Origin: Gnetum montanum
Taxonomy: Eukaryota; Streptophyta; Gnetopsida; Gnetales; Gnetaceae
Assembly (NCBI GenBank): GCA_015680685.1
Contig: MNCI01004604.1
Location: 820,073-852,663 of the forward strand
Length of the DNA: 32,591 nt
Direction: 5' to 3'
Part shown: positions 1-11,826 of the stretch, in pieces
Layout: each line of letters opens with the position of its first letter
How positions within the stretch are numbered: position 1 is the first letter of the stretch
Program-made: the position numbers and the translations under genes
The notes under the pieces: generated by a model
The model's database searches: none
The model's input: the letters and a program-made list of their open reading frames with translations, nothing else
Told to the model about the DNA's origin: nothing

Positions 1-433
1 ACATGGAGGAGTTTTTGAATTTTTTTCTCTACGACTTGTGATTCAGCGACCTTTGCTCTTCTCACTATATCTCCCTCATTGATATTCCGATTTTAATTCT
101 GTTTGAACCTGCTTGAACTTGGAGTGTTCAACTTAGTTGTGGGGGAAAGACACTTGTCGAAGAGTGCCTAAATTTTTTGAAATTTATCATCGCCCAAAGG
201 AAATCATATAGGGTAATTAACTATAACACTTAGAATAATTGTGCCTCAAAATCATTTAATCCCTAGGCATACCGGGAAACTAAAATGGGAAACAACCTAA
301 GTCACAAGACTCATTATTAAATTTTTTGGGCAATATCACATGTGATAAAATATAATCATTAATTAAGGTAAGCAGTAAGGTATAACTCAATTTCAAAAAT
401 AGCCTTACTAACGCTTGACCCATGTGATTGCAG
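1..433 (+). other. Non-coding internal region upstream of the extra ORF
   Basis: No coding frame is visible. A G-rich run, GTGGGGGAAAGA at 139-150, resembles the tract before the LTR at 3376-3385 and one at the pol end of the nested element (about 19850-19862). It could be an internal polypurine tract, but this is speculative. The stretch most likely separates pol (off-window) from the extra ORF. Confidence 0.5.
368..433 (+). other. Candidate 66-nt intron before the extra ORF
   Basis: The sequence holds a near-consensus donor, AAG|GTAAGC, with GT at 368; a TACTAAC branch-point match at 406-412; and an acceptor, TTGCAG, ending at 433 exactly before ATGGCC. The branch A lies about 22 nt from the AG, and the interval is AT-rich as plant introns are. 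Retrotransposon ORFs downstream of pol are often expressed by splicing. Here the same acceptor might join a distant upstream donor rather than the one at 368, because 66 nt is very short for a plant intron. No transcript evidence is available. Confidence 0.4.
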
Positions 434-3223
434 ATGGCCCCAAAACATGGACAACAGGAAGGTCCTAACCAAGGTGGAAGAAAACAATCTCAGAGAGGTG
501 GAAGACAAGGTCCTGCTAGACAACATGTAGAACAGGAGGAGAAAGCATTCAGCATTCATCAAGAAGAACCTCCTACCAGATGGTCCAGGAAAGCAGAAGG
601 AGGAGCTACTACAGCATCTAAACAGGGACAATAGCTCACATTGCCCCAAGATTGTGTTCAAGCCATCCACAAGAAGTCCACATTCGCTATGGTGATTATG
701 GAATTGAACTTTGAATCATTTGTAGAGTTCACTCCTGAGGCTATTAGGGATCACCTCAAAGGATCTCCCTTATGACCTATCCTCTCTGAAAGTGGTGCCA
801 GGTACCTAGGAGAGATGTACCAATTTTGGCACAATAGGGAGCAAGGCACCACTATCAATATTTATGGTGTGACAGTTAACTTCTCTATGTAGGCGATTTC
901 AAAGGTGTTAAACATTTTGAATAAAGGGCCTAGAGTTTCTCAATTATCCACCTGTTCAGACCCCGATGTGCGAAAAGATTGGTTGGAGAAGGCTTATGGC
1001 ATAGATAAAACCTTTGGTGACTTGACGATGGAAGAGAGGGTTTACTTGAAAATTGGAACATATCACCTCTTCCCAAAAAATGGCCTAAAAAGAATATTGA
1101 TGTATGTGGCTAGAGGATGTGTAGTGTTGATGGGAAAGGTTAACACTAACCTACCCCATCTATATTTGACGGAGATCCTAAGGTGATTCAAAGAACGAAA
1201 GGCAGGGAAGATGGTGCTACCTTTCCCTTGTCTTATCAGAAAACTTTACCAACTTGCTAGTATTCGGGGATACACTAATGATGTCCTCTAAAAAGCCCAA
1301 ACTACTTCATATGCTAAATTGCTAAAGGCGCCAACTCTAAGGAAAAGCACTAGCGAAGAGCTAGGACCAGAACATGAAGAAGAACAAATGGCTGGACCAA
1401 CTACAATCCAACTTATGGGACCGAGTCATCCTCTAGCCATGGGTCCCAGCCAACAACAAGAAGTAGGGCCTAGCATAGGCCAGGATTAACTGCCACAGCT
1501 ACAAGACTACAAACCGTTGATGAGCCATCTTACGACCATTGCTAAGATAGTTAGTTGGGGAAGTCATGATGACGTAAACCTCTTCCATGTTATTGATGAT
1601 GTCATTTAGCCTACAGTTTCATTGGATCACACAAAGGGGGAAGTATCCATTCACACAAGAGGAGGGAAAAGTAGATGGTCACAACAAATCTCAGGAAATA
1701 CAGCATCTTTCCAGGTATAGTTAGAGACTAGTGAAGGGGCCACTGTGGTGGTCATGCAACACCAAGATTTTGCAAGAGCTATAGAAGTGGTCGTAGACCA
1801 CATCAAAGAATCCTTTAATATACCTATTGTGCCACCAATAGATCTCACAGGAGCATGGGATGCTCAAACTTTGGCCAAAACCTCAATGACTCCTGTAGAA
1901 CATGAGGATGGGCTTGATCGATTGCTTCAAATAGGGCAAGTAATGACATCCATGTTCGACATCCCTCAAGATGTTATAGCAATTTAATCATACCTCATTT
2001 CCACAAAGGGGAAGCTGATCTTAATAGAAGTGAGGGTCAAACATGATGAAGCTGAAGTGCAAAAACTACAAGAGTAGCTCATGGCCTTAAAAGCAACATA
2101 GCAGGACCCTCTGCAATTTGTTTCCATAGACCAGCTCGATAACTTTAGAACTGAGCAACTAACCAAGTTAATTGTAGAGAATAAAAGGATGGCTGATGAA
2201 AAGGAGAAGGTTGTTTGGGATGCCTCCATAGCACAGGCACAAACTCATGTGCATCTTAAAGCACTCAAAGTCTTACAGGAAGAAAATAAGCAACTAGTTA
2301 TAGACAACCTTCAGTTGAGCACTATAGAAAAGCAAAAGAATGTTCTCGATGAAAAATTTCATCAATTACAAGAATAATTCATCCAGTTCAACCGAGACAT
2401 AAGTTGTTTAGCCAAAGAAAATTGAACCCTCTCGATGGAGGAGGTACGTGCCATTCATCAAAAGTCAGTGATTGAGATAAGCACATGGCAAAACAATGCT
2501 AAACGACATAAGAAGCTGAAGGAGCATTTCTACAATCAGGTGGGGATGTATAAATAGGTCCTTAAAAAGGAGATCCATATGGCCAAAGCCTAAATTAACA
2601 CTATCAGTGCTCAACACACTAACTGGAAGGCCATATAGGACACATATGCCTTCACCCACCAAGCGAAAGTTAAAAGCTAGGACCTACAAATTCAAGATCT
2701 GACCGAGTACATGGAGTTGGAAAATCTAAGATATGCCAAACTTGTCATGTTAACAGCAGGGTGCCTGAGGTTAGAGCTTGAGTAGTAGGTAGCAACCACC
2801 CACATCAAATATGAAGCAGAATTTACAGAACGCAAGAAGCTGGTGGAGAAACTAGAAGTTGCAAATTCTAAACTTGAGGTGGTAAAAGCCAGCTACCAAG
2901 GACAGAAAGGTGTTACAACAGACTTGTCTTGACGGCTAGTAGATTTTTAGGAGTACAAGGATAAAGGCAGAGCCTATGAGGACAAGCAATGGGTGTTCGC
3001 AGCTTGGTATGTCAAGGCCAACCAAATATTTCTGCAACTACCCTATCCGTGGGAGGTGCTAACTCCCTCAAACGTTGGAACATTAGCATGGATGGCACAA
3101 GACCCTCAGACTAAAGAGGAGAAGCTCTAGGCCATACTTCAACATCATCAAGCCTCAAAGCCTGGAGCACAAGACAAAGGGAAAGCACATATGAATGAGC
3201 CAATGCCACCAAGAACTACATGA
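434..3223 (+). pseudogene. Extra ORF between pol and 3' LTR (plant transposon-protein-like, coiled coil)
   Basis: One reading frame runs from ATG at 434 to TGA at 3221-3223, about 930 codons, interrupted by about 22 in-frame stops but with no frameshift. The first 60 residues are basic and Gln/Gly-rich. Residues about 85-290 resemble the family annotated as putative plant transposon protein (Pfam Transposase_32): an aromatic stretch ending QFW, then an IYGVTVNFS segment, then LPFPCLI. The middle is acidic and Pro/Gln-rich. From about residue 500 to 860 it is Glu/Lys/Gln-rich with heptad-like Leu spacing, likely a long coiled coil. The tail is polar. It lies where Athila-type elements carry an additional or env-like ORF, but I see no signal peptide or membrane segment. 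The function is unknown; the family match is from memory of its pattern. Confidence 0.65.
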
Positions 3224-3375
3224 GTTCCAAATTTTTGTAGTTGTAGCATATTCTATGTGTTGTGTCTTTATTTTTTTTCTTCCCACACTATAGCATCATC
3301 CCATTTTTCCATCTAATAATCCCATACCTATGCACTATGTAATCATTGTAACTCGAGGATGAGTTTTTATTCAGT

Positions 3376-3385
3376 CGTGGGGGTA
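3376..3385 (+). other. Polypurine tract before 3' LTR
   Basis: A G-rich run, GTGGGGGTA, immediately precedes the LTR start TGATGA. The nested element has GTGGGGATA at the equivalent place (21736-21744). By position this is the plus-strand priming site. It is short and not purely purine. Confidence 0.55.
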
Positions 3386-4201
3386 TGATGAGACATCATT
3401 TGTGGCAACTATGATATCGTGTGGTCACGATATTGCATGCCCAGATGCGATATCGCAACCTACCGCCATCCTATAAATAAGAGGTGTCTCTCCCTTATTT
3501 CACAATCTAGATTTAGACCTTAGTGAAACTCTGGTATTTTTACCCCTCCAGAGATAGAATTATTTTCTAGTGTATGCTTGTAGTGTGGTGATTGTAATTG
3601 TATGGCATCCTTATTTGAGTGTGACGTACTTGGACATGCACATGACCAAAAATAAATATTGAGATTACTTCATCATTGTAGCATTCACTTAGTTTAATTA
3701 TTTAATTAATTGTTATTTACTACTTTCCTAGTTAATCTCTCTCACCCTTATCTCATGTTAAAATGTTGAATGAGTATGACTTGATTACAAGCATTTAAGT
3801 GTGACTACTTGGTAACCTAGTAGTGTACCTAGGATCTGTGCTTGGTAATCCCAGTGGTAGTCATGCATGAAGTCCAAGATGTGTATGGATAATCAAGGAA
3901 TGGATGCTCATCACACTTAGGCTAGATTATATTCTCTTACCTTTTCTCCCTTAGCTTAGTTAATATTACTTTTCATTACCTTCAGGAGTAGCATTAGGTT
4001 AGAAAACCCATCATACACCTCACTCTGGACTAAACCATATGTGACAAATATAAAACTAGTCCAGGTGGGAAGACAGTGAACTACGACCTAAGGCTAATTA
4101 TGTAGGTGGTACAACTAGTCCGTCTACAGAGTTTGACAAGATTGTGCATGGAAACGGTCATATTCGTATGATTGAGTGTAGGGGTACCTCGCCACTCATC
4201 A
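3386..4201 (+). repeat. LTR (3' LTR of the partial element)
   Basis: An 816-bp LTR with inverted ends TGATGA...TCATCA. It is clearly related to the LTRs at 12641-13494 and 21745-22554: shared are the palindromic U3, the TATA box, the AGAGATAGAATTATTT block, the CTTGGTAA blocks and the CATATTCGTATG-to-CTCATCA end. It is more diverged from both than they are from each other, so it belongs to another subfamily. The 5 bp after it are CTCTT; the partner needed to call a target duplication is outside the window. Confidence 0.85.
3414..3480 (+). promoter_or_regulatory. U3 palindromes and TATA box
   Basis: An inverted repeat, ATATCGTG-TGGT-CACGATAT, lies at 3414-3433 and a perfect palindrome, GCGATATCGC, at 3447-3456. 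The TATA box TATAAATAA is at 3472-3480. GATATC-centred palindromes also sit upstream of the TATA boxes of the other two family LTRs, so they may be U3 factor-binding sites. Confidence 0.6.
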
Positions 4202-7200
4202 CTCTTGTACTAAGTTGAGTTACTATAGTAGCACACTTAATCAATAAGTTAAAACTATCTTGTCTCACAATGATCTAAACCCAACTTACATTTCCTATTG
4301 GTGGATGAACAATAAACCACTTAATTAATTCTACTTTATAAGGATAGGAAGAGTTGACATCAAAGGATCAAAAAGCAACATCACTATGAATGCTTAGCTT
4401 CCATAAGCCAGTTATCCCTATGATATATTTTTTGACACATCTAGCTTCAAATTCTAAAGATCTAAAGGATTGATAGGTCATGCTTTCACTATTTCTATTT
4501 GTAATAAAAATCAAAATCAAAGGATCTTTTATCCTTTTGTTTCACAATACATTTTTGTTTTCATTGAGCTCATATTTGGACACATGCATTATCTTTTAAT
4601 AGATGTATTACCCTAGCCAAACTCTCCACCTAACTATGCCTTCCATGTGGATCAACACAATGATGTAAATCTTGGGTCCAAAGGTAAGGATTGTGTCCCA
4701 TTCTCACCAATGAAATAAGTAAAATAGTGTTAAAAGTAGTGGTACTTCACTTGCACTATTAGTGGATCCCACTTATTCTACAACTCTTAAGTCATTTCAC
4801 AAAGTCAGAGTAGAGTCAACCTTAGTAGGGTCTTCTTTTTTCACTAATTCTACCAAGCTTGTTGCCTTGGGAGTGGTTTTGATAGAAAATAGGTAGGATA
4901 GTGGGAATTTGGTTAATCCATTCATGTACATCACTATTAAATGATGAGGCATTTGGCTACCTTAAGTGACTCATTTTTACTCCTATTGTTTACTCACACT
5001 TGGTTGAATTTCTTTACTTTGACATTTAGAGCATTGGATAAAAATCACATTGCATCATCATCCATAAGGACCATCGCAATGCTTTGTTTTAATTAAATAG
5101 TTGAATTCTTCTTGTTTGAGCTAGTTCTATGCTAGTTTTTCATTGCCTAGGGAAAGTCCTTCCCATGGAGGAGGGGAGGTTTCTTTGCATCCATGACTTA
5201 ATCAATACATGAGGACCTTCCATCACCATGGAAGTAGCTCAGGTAGGCCCTCGACAAATCCATAGTTTTGAGGCACAAATCCCTAGGTCTAACCCTCAGA
5301 GATAATTTTTTTCCAAAAGTTATGAATCCATTTTGCTTACTTCCCTTACCTACATTGTTCTATGGACTAGAGGTTATTCACCTTAAGAACCTGATGTAGT
5401 TATGAGTACAACTAAGGATAAATGGTACTTGGTTCTCTAAATTTTTAGGGATCACCAAGGATGCACTAGACATCACAAGGCATGTGGTGCTCTTCCAACC
5501 ATTGTACCCTATCTCTAGTTGAGTTGATTTTAAGATGGGAAGGCTGTTAGAAAGAAAAGATAACATTTTCACATTAGCATCTCTGAATTTCCTAACATTT
5601 TCATCCACCATCATGTGCTGATTTGGGAAAATTAATCTAATTTCCAATCAAGATATCATGCAAATGCACCCATTGGATAGGGCTTTCCCATCTCTTAGGA
5701 TCAACTAACTAATGTCCAAGTGATGTTCACATGCAACCTTTCTCCATGTTAGTCTTCAAAGTTCTTATTTGAATATTTGCTACTATCACTAAGACTTGCA
5801 CTAGTTCCTATTCCACCTAGGCTATTATCCTAGGCTTCATTACGATCCCCTTGTCCTCCTACTCTTTAGAGACTAGTGCTTTCCCCAATGACCAAGCATA
5901 GGTCATGTGCTTAAGTTCCATGCATTTTCTGGGCTAGTTGATTCCGTAGGTGACTTGTTACACACACGTTAGTGGATTTCAACTTCCATAATCATCATCC
6001 TACTATCTTAATTAATCAACATCCTTTTGGGTTCTAGGTTTGTGAGCATTTAGGCATTGTAGATTGACTTTTTGTTCAACCTACATCACTAGTTTTGCTT
6101 ACCAAAAATGGTCCACTTAGAGCTCTAGATTTGTTGATGTGATTCACCAATGTAGCTGCATTATCTTACCTATTTAAATTTTGACAATAGGTCAAGGGAA
6201 TTGCATCCCTAATCCCTTTAATAATTTTCTTTACCTAATAAAACTTAAGAATGCAAGCTCTAGCTATCCTAAGAAAAACTTTGGAGGAAACCAGCTATTA
6301 TAGTTTGATTAGTATTTTTCCCCTATAGCCAAGTTAGATGAATGATTTGCATATTAGTATCATGATGGGCCTTCACCAAAGTTTTCTCTTTTAAATCTAA
6401 ATAGGCATGCTATCATTCAAACCCTTGTTAAGAAGATCAAGGTTAGTAGATGGTACTACATGCCTACACATGGATCCTGGCTTTCAACTTCCTTGCATAA
6501 TGTGGGTTTCCAAACTCAACAACTTGGATGCATGTTAGACTTCTTAGTTCATGTTTCAAGATGGGTCAAATGGAAAGCCTATGGAATTTATGTCCTGAGC
6601 ATGTAGGTATTGTGAGGTCCACCTCTTAAAGGGGCACATGCTTGGATCCTCAATCATTATAGTAGCATCATCAATGTAGCCAACTATGTACACTTGTGTT
6701 GCAATGCCAATCCACATGGACTTACCTCCTAAACTGAGCAGTTGACCAAAGTGTATATGCTTTGTTTCTCATCCAACTAGGAAGAAACATTGGCCTCCAT
6801 CTATTTTTCTCTTGATAATTTCAAACACTTTTTAACTATTTTTTCAAAGTCCTTTTCATCTTTACCTCATGATACTTATTTGCTATCGGTCCCTCATGCA
6901 TATTTAGCCTTTGATGAAATTTACCAGCTACTTAGGACTACATTCCCAAACAATTTAACTCATTGATAGCACCTTGTGATGCAATAGGGTTTGATCCCAA
7001 TGGGATTATCACCCTCTCTAGTATTCCATTTAAGGGACTTAGACTTGGTCGGTCACAAGGAATGCTTCTGCAGACTACAATTCAGGTAGCAACAGTTGCT
7101 AGATTTTCACGCTGGGCTATTACTAGTTCACATACCATTACTAGGGGAATCCTCATAATTTCATCTTCATCCACCTATTTTTATGCTTAAATAGAGTGGG

Positions 7201-10200
7201 TATCCTTGCTTGAACAAGGAAAATTGGAAGAGAAAGCATCACCACTCCTATGCAATGCAAAGGAGGAGCATCATCCACTGAAACCATTGGTTACATGGTC
7301 TCACATCACATCAAAGGAGAAGGACATGGAGGAGGCTAGCATACCTAATGCTCACTTAGTGCATGAAATGTAGAAACCACCACTATCATTCATTGCTCAA
7401 TTTGGAAGAAGAAAGAAACACAAACAATAGTAACTTTCAACTAACCATACCTTGGAAGGCATGGATGTTCACATTTGATACCTCCTTGCCCAAGACAAAG
7501 GGGGCACGATTGGATTTCATGACACTCATGCAAATGTTCCCTAAACCTAGGGCTTGGACACAACTTAAGTTTAAATATCTAATGATTCATGGGATTCTAA
7601 AATTCACACAAAGTATTCCATTTTACTACATTTTGAATCAAAATGATAGTTGAGATATCTATTGTCAAGAGTCATAGTTGAAGATCATGAACCCCAATTC
7701 CTCATTGTAACAAGGCCACAAACATTCATTACATCCTTAGTATCACTTACACCCATGAGTAGGGGTAATAGAAGCAAAAGGAACTCAGTGGATGCAACTA
7801 GTGTTAACATTTAGACAAGGGAATGACTGCCCTCTAGACAATGACCATACTACATAATCAAGGATGGATGAACAAGAACCTGCAAAGGACTAATGCCATA
7901 GCTATTTGTCATAGTGCCCTAAACTACCCTAAAATTCCTAAAGAAATGACATATCCTAAAAGAAAAGGCAACCATTTGATTCAAACATGTGTGGCAGGAG
8001 AAGATAATTGCTCCCAATCATTGCATCTTATCCTTCATGTATGCCTATGTATTTGTAGAACTAGATGGCTAGGAAAGAAGAGCAACCCTCATATGTCCCC
8101 CACTAATCTAGGCTATTTAAAAAATTTTGACACATGATCACCAACCACAAATGTAGTTCAAGAACCATGATTTCCTCATTAAGGCATCAATGCTTCATTC
8201 CTAGGTTACCACCCTCAAAATGAACATCTTTCCACCTATCCTAGATGGAGGATTATGGCTATGGTAGACACTTCCTCTATTAGGAGGGAAACTAAGCCCT
8301 TTTCTTTAGATGCTCTGGATCAATCCTTTTTCCAAAATCTAACTAGATGATGATGTATCATTTGAGGCATCAATCTAGTGAATGTGCAAAGTATAGGTTG
8401 CACACAATGTCTTGCACCCTACCAAGCACACACTCTTGCACAAGTTTTGCGCAAGTTCTTGACCATAGGAAAACTGCATGGATGGGCATCCACCTCATCC
8501 ATCATGGCATGGCACAATTATCATGGATGATCTATTGAGGTCTCCAAATCATTCATCACCACTATGATGGCCATGTAGGACTTGATAACCTACTTCCCTT
8601 TGTATGGCATCTCAATGAGGGCATCTCACATTACTATAATGAATGGGACAAAAGCATATGTGTGTCACCGATCGTATCATAGGTTCACCTATAGTAACCT
8701 TGTTATGACTTCTTCTTTCTCTAAACAATAAGGTTCAATGAGCTTCTCATAACATTGATGATGGCAAAACCATAATTGTCACCATAATCTAGACATTTCA
8801 CAACATTGTTCAATCAATAGGAGTGATAGGTAGTGTGTACAAAGGGCAAGAATGTAGTCAATGCGAGTTGAAGACTCATGCTTACTAGGAATTCCCTATT
8901 GAAGATTGATATAATTACAAAGATCTATCCCCATCATGATGCATTTTTACATGATTTCTTGATCCTCTTAAACAAGGAAAATAAGCTCATTGAATGCATC
9001 AATGTAGTGTGTGTGTAGTCCAAAACATCTATAGACATCATAGACTTGGTATTCCCTAAAACATCCACTACCTCAGCACCCATAATCTCTCTAAGAAGCT
9101 ATCTACAAAGAGGGTGTACCTTCATGTAACTTAGTTAGTAGGCCGAGGTCTCATTCATTAACAAAATTAACTAGAAAAATCAATCCACCAATTAAGAATG
9201 GTCATGCACCAGAATCCATAGAATCAAGAAAGAGCTCTTAATCTATCAATCCTTACTATGCTTGGACCTAGTCAATTTTCCCATGTTGAGTCAAATCAAG
9301 ATAAAATCTCCACTGCTAGTGGTGCTCTTCCATAAATTCCTTTAGATTTCTATATTTTGATCATACTCCCCTAGAACCCAAACATTTTAATATCTTGTAA
9401 TTTGTCAACAGAGTTCTAAAAGCAACATCCATCGATCCCTAGTCAGCATAGTTTGTGGTTAAGACTAGGATGATATTTGATCATCTTTGAGCCCCTAACT
9501 TTCATTCTTGATTAATGAAAACATCCTTGGTAAATTTTCAAACTCAACAAGTTACTCTAAAGATAGTGAAAGTATTGTTCCTTGAATCCATGAAAGATAT
9601 CTTTTAACGTGATGATCCAAAAATGGCAACCCAAATAGCTACACCACAATCCTCAAACATTGGGCTTATTAACTTTGGCCTTGAGGGTTAACACTAGACC
9701 ATGATTTGAGAATCCTAGATGAACATTTCATTGAGGCACTTACATTTTTTATTAACATAATCTACAAGCACTCTTGATACTCTATTCAAATAGTTTCTAG
9801 GTTGACTCATCTAAAGGAACAAGACATCCATTACACATATTCATGATAGAAACCAAAAAACACCTTCACACCTCCACCAATCATTTTTTGTAATCCAATC
9901 TTTTAATGAAGGGGCATCTATCTCTCAAATTATCTTAGGAGTTATGAACTTAAACCATGAGGACCATCATACCATAGAATCTATACTAAAATCCACATCC
10001 AAGATTTTAGAAAATGTTTTCAGTACCATAGCCATTAGTATTGATGCCCCATCTGCTAGGTGCATCTATCTCACAAAAAAGGTCTTGAAACATGAATACA
10101 AAAATTAGAGACCATCCGACCATGATCTAAGAAGACACACCTTCTAAGATCTAGGCTTCCTTGAAACCAACCCCATGGAAGATATTTGCAACTCTATGAG

Positions 10201-10465
10201 CCTTTTCTCTCAACCATAAATATCAAACAACATGGATACCCCATCTACTAGGGGCTTCCTCTTTATAACATAGCTCACAAGTCATAGATGTGAACAATGA
10301 GGTCATGGTAAAATGGGAAAGAATGACATCCCTAGAGGCTCGAACCCATGCATCACTTTATGACTAAAGTTGATCTTCATCATCCATCCCCCATACCATC
10401 TACTATATCTCAAATATTTCTATCAAAATTCTAAACATCCTATCAATCATTCCCATGGTACATAG
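4202..10465. other. Unclassified AT-rich DNA, no recognisable gene
   Basis: About 6.3 kb without a convincing coding frame. All open stretches are under 100 codons, in scattered frames, with no domain I recognise. A minus-strand stretch around 6655-6800 contains a YIDD motif with one stop upstream, but the surrounding residues do not match a reverse transcriptase. Two similar segments are visible near 10035-10065 and 10230-10260, both around CCCATCT.CTAGG, hinting at old internal duplication. The most likely content is very old transposon remains. No LTR pair or terminal repeat was found. Confidence 0.5.
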
Positions 10466-11741
10466 TGTAACAACTGAAAACATTGATGGTTGGAATCAGT
10501 AATGGATAAACAGATGTAGAACCTTAACCCCACCTCCATGTGAGGGCCTTGCTAGAAATAGAGCTAGAGCATCCTAAACGGTCTTTTTGATTGAATAGGG
10601 ACTTTGTTAGTTGCAACTAGGACAATGGGTGCAACTGGGGGGTGGGGAGGTGGCGTGGTTAGCAGAAATGCAAATGCAAATAACATGAAACGATGCTAAG
10701 TGTCAAAGTGATGCTTCATAGTGCTAAGATTAGAGCATAGTCATTGAATGGAGGTGAGCATAGCCAAAGGTTTTGACTAAAACGAGAGTGTCAACCCATG
10801 GAGACTATCACCCGAGCATAATATAGCATGAAAATGCATGAAAAACATGAAAAGATGTAAGAAAAATGCTAGAAAATGTTACAAACAAGAGAGTGAAATG
10901 GAACACCACCCAAAATGGGGATGTAGTTAACTCCAAAAGGATCTTAGAAGGTATAAATTGTACAATAGGCATAGTGGAAGTGTAGTCACAGTCTTGATGG
11001 TGTTGGGCCATGAAGTCTAGTGCTCATCATGATGAACTATGCCTGTCGAGATAGCCACTGTGGTATACCGTACAATGTTCTACAGGGCTGCAATAAGGCT
11101 CCAGTGGGCCATGATGCGCAACTCTACATTTTTGCTAGTGTGGGGTTCTTTGGCTCTCGTTCACCCATGAAGCTAAGTGCCAAGATGCCAAAATGCCAAA
11201 TGCTAAATGAAAGTGCCAACTACCCAACTAGTGAAAAATGGAAGCCAACCCCTTAAAACATTGGGATGCAGGGGTGTTTATAGGGCTAGGATTAGCCCAA
11301 AATTTGGATCAAGTGCCACTTGGTAGTGTGGTAGGTGGGATCACAAGAAAAATTTAAAAAATTTTCTAGGTCTGGAGGTGACCAAAAAAAGTTCAAAAAT
11401 TTTTCTAAGTCTGGCTGCTACGCTCATCCCATGTTATGTGCAGGACATGAGATGCTGGTTGCTATGCTTGTGCTATGTTATGTGCTAGACATGGGACACT
11501 TGCTAGGGATAGGACATAGCATGGATACTTAGAAGAATCTAGTAAGGATTGTAATCCTTATTCTTGTTATGCTAGCTACGCTTTGGAGTGTACCAGGAGG
11601 GGTGGCCTGAGGAGTAGAAAATTTTTCAAATGCCTCTTCCATGTTGAGCTAGCTTGATAGCTTCTGGCTTGACACTTAGGAAAAATTTGTCACTAAAAAG
11701 TGTGCTATTCTAGCTACACTCTAGAGCATAGTAGGGTATAA
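10466..11741 (-). repeat. Left LTR (3' LTR) of the outer element
   Basis: This matches 27149-28373 over most of its length, for example the GTGAGGGCC block, GCTAAGTGTCAAAG, the CCATGGAGACTA block, and TTCAAAAATTTTTCTAA. It starts TGTAAC on the plus strand, matching TGTAAT in the right copy. The inner limit is uncertain: visible homology stops near 11741, but ACTACA at 11751-11756 would give the minus-strand LTR a TGTA...TACA pair of ends. The five bases before it are CATAG. Confidence 0.75.
11276..11283 (-). promoter_or_regulatory. TATA box of the outer LTR
   Basis: On the minus strand the sequence reads CCTATAAACACC. The right LTR copy lacks this motif, apparently through a deletion of about 45 bp near 27940-27955. 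Confidence 0.45.
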
Positions 11742-11781
11742 GATTGCGAAACTACAATGCTGTCAATTTCCTTGGGGATGT

Positions 11782-11826
11782 GTTTTTTCTTGTTCTCCTT
11801 TTCTTTTTCTTTTTTCTTTTTACTTT
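11782..11826 (-). other. Polypurine tract of the outer element
   Basis: A 45-bp pyrimidine-dominated run on the plus strand (purine-rich on the minus strand) lies just inside the left LTR. That is where a minus-strand element needs its plus-strand primer site. It stands about 25-40 bp from the inferred LTR edge, so either the edge or its exact role is uncertain. Confidence 0.5.

Larger units (their letters stand above)
1..4201 (+). mobile_element. Partial Athila-like Ty3/gypsy element (3' portion)
   Basis: This is the 3' part of an LTR retrotransposon running off the left edge. In order it shows a non-coding stretch, a decayed ORF (434-3223), a G-rich tract and an LTR (3386-4201). The LTR starts TGATGA and ends TCATCA, as in the complete nested element at 12641-22554. 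The roughly 60 bp before the LTR also match that element (about 3325-3385 against 21685-21744). No gag, RT or integrase is in view; family knowledge places them upstream, outside the window. The Athila-type assignment is inferred from the related nested element, whose pol can be read. Confidence 0.8.

Noticed and set aside
434-3223. Envelope protein of an endogenous retrovirus-like element
   Set aside because: No signal peptide, transmembrane helix or cleavage site is visible; the sequence is soluble, polar and coiled-coil-like.
6655-6800. Minus-strand YIDD motif (GYIDDATIM) suggesting a reverse transcriptase
   Set aside because: The neighbouring residues do not match gypsy, copia or LINE RT blocks in order, a stop lies upstream, and a four-residue motif is easily met by chance.
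7293-8360. Plus-strand frame with several coding-looking stretches
   Set aside because: It has about one stop per eleven codons, other frames have open stretches as long, and no domain is recognisable.
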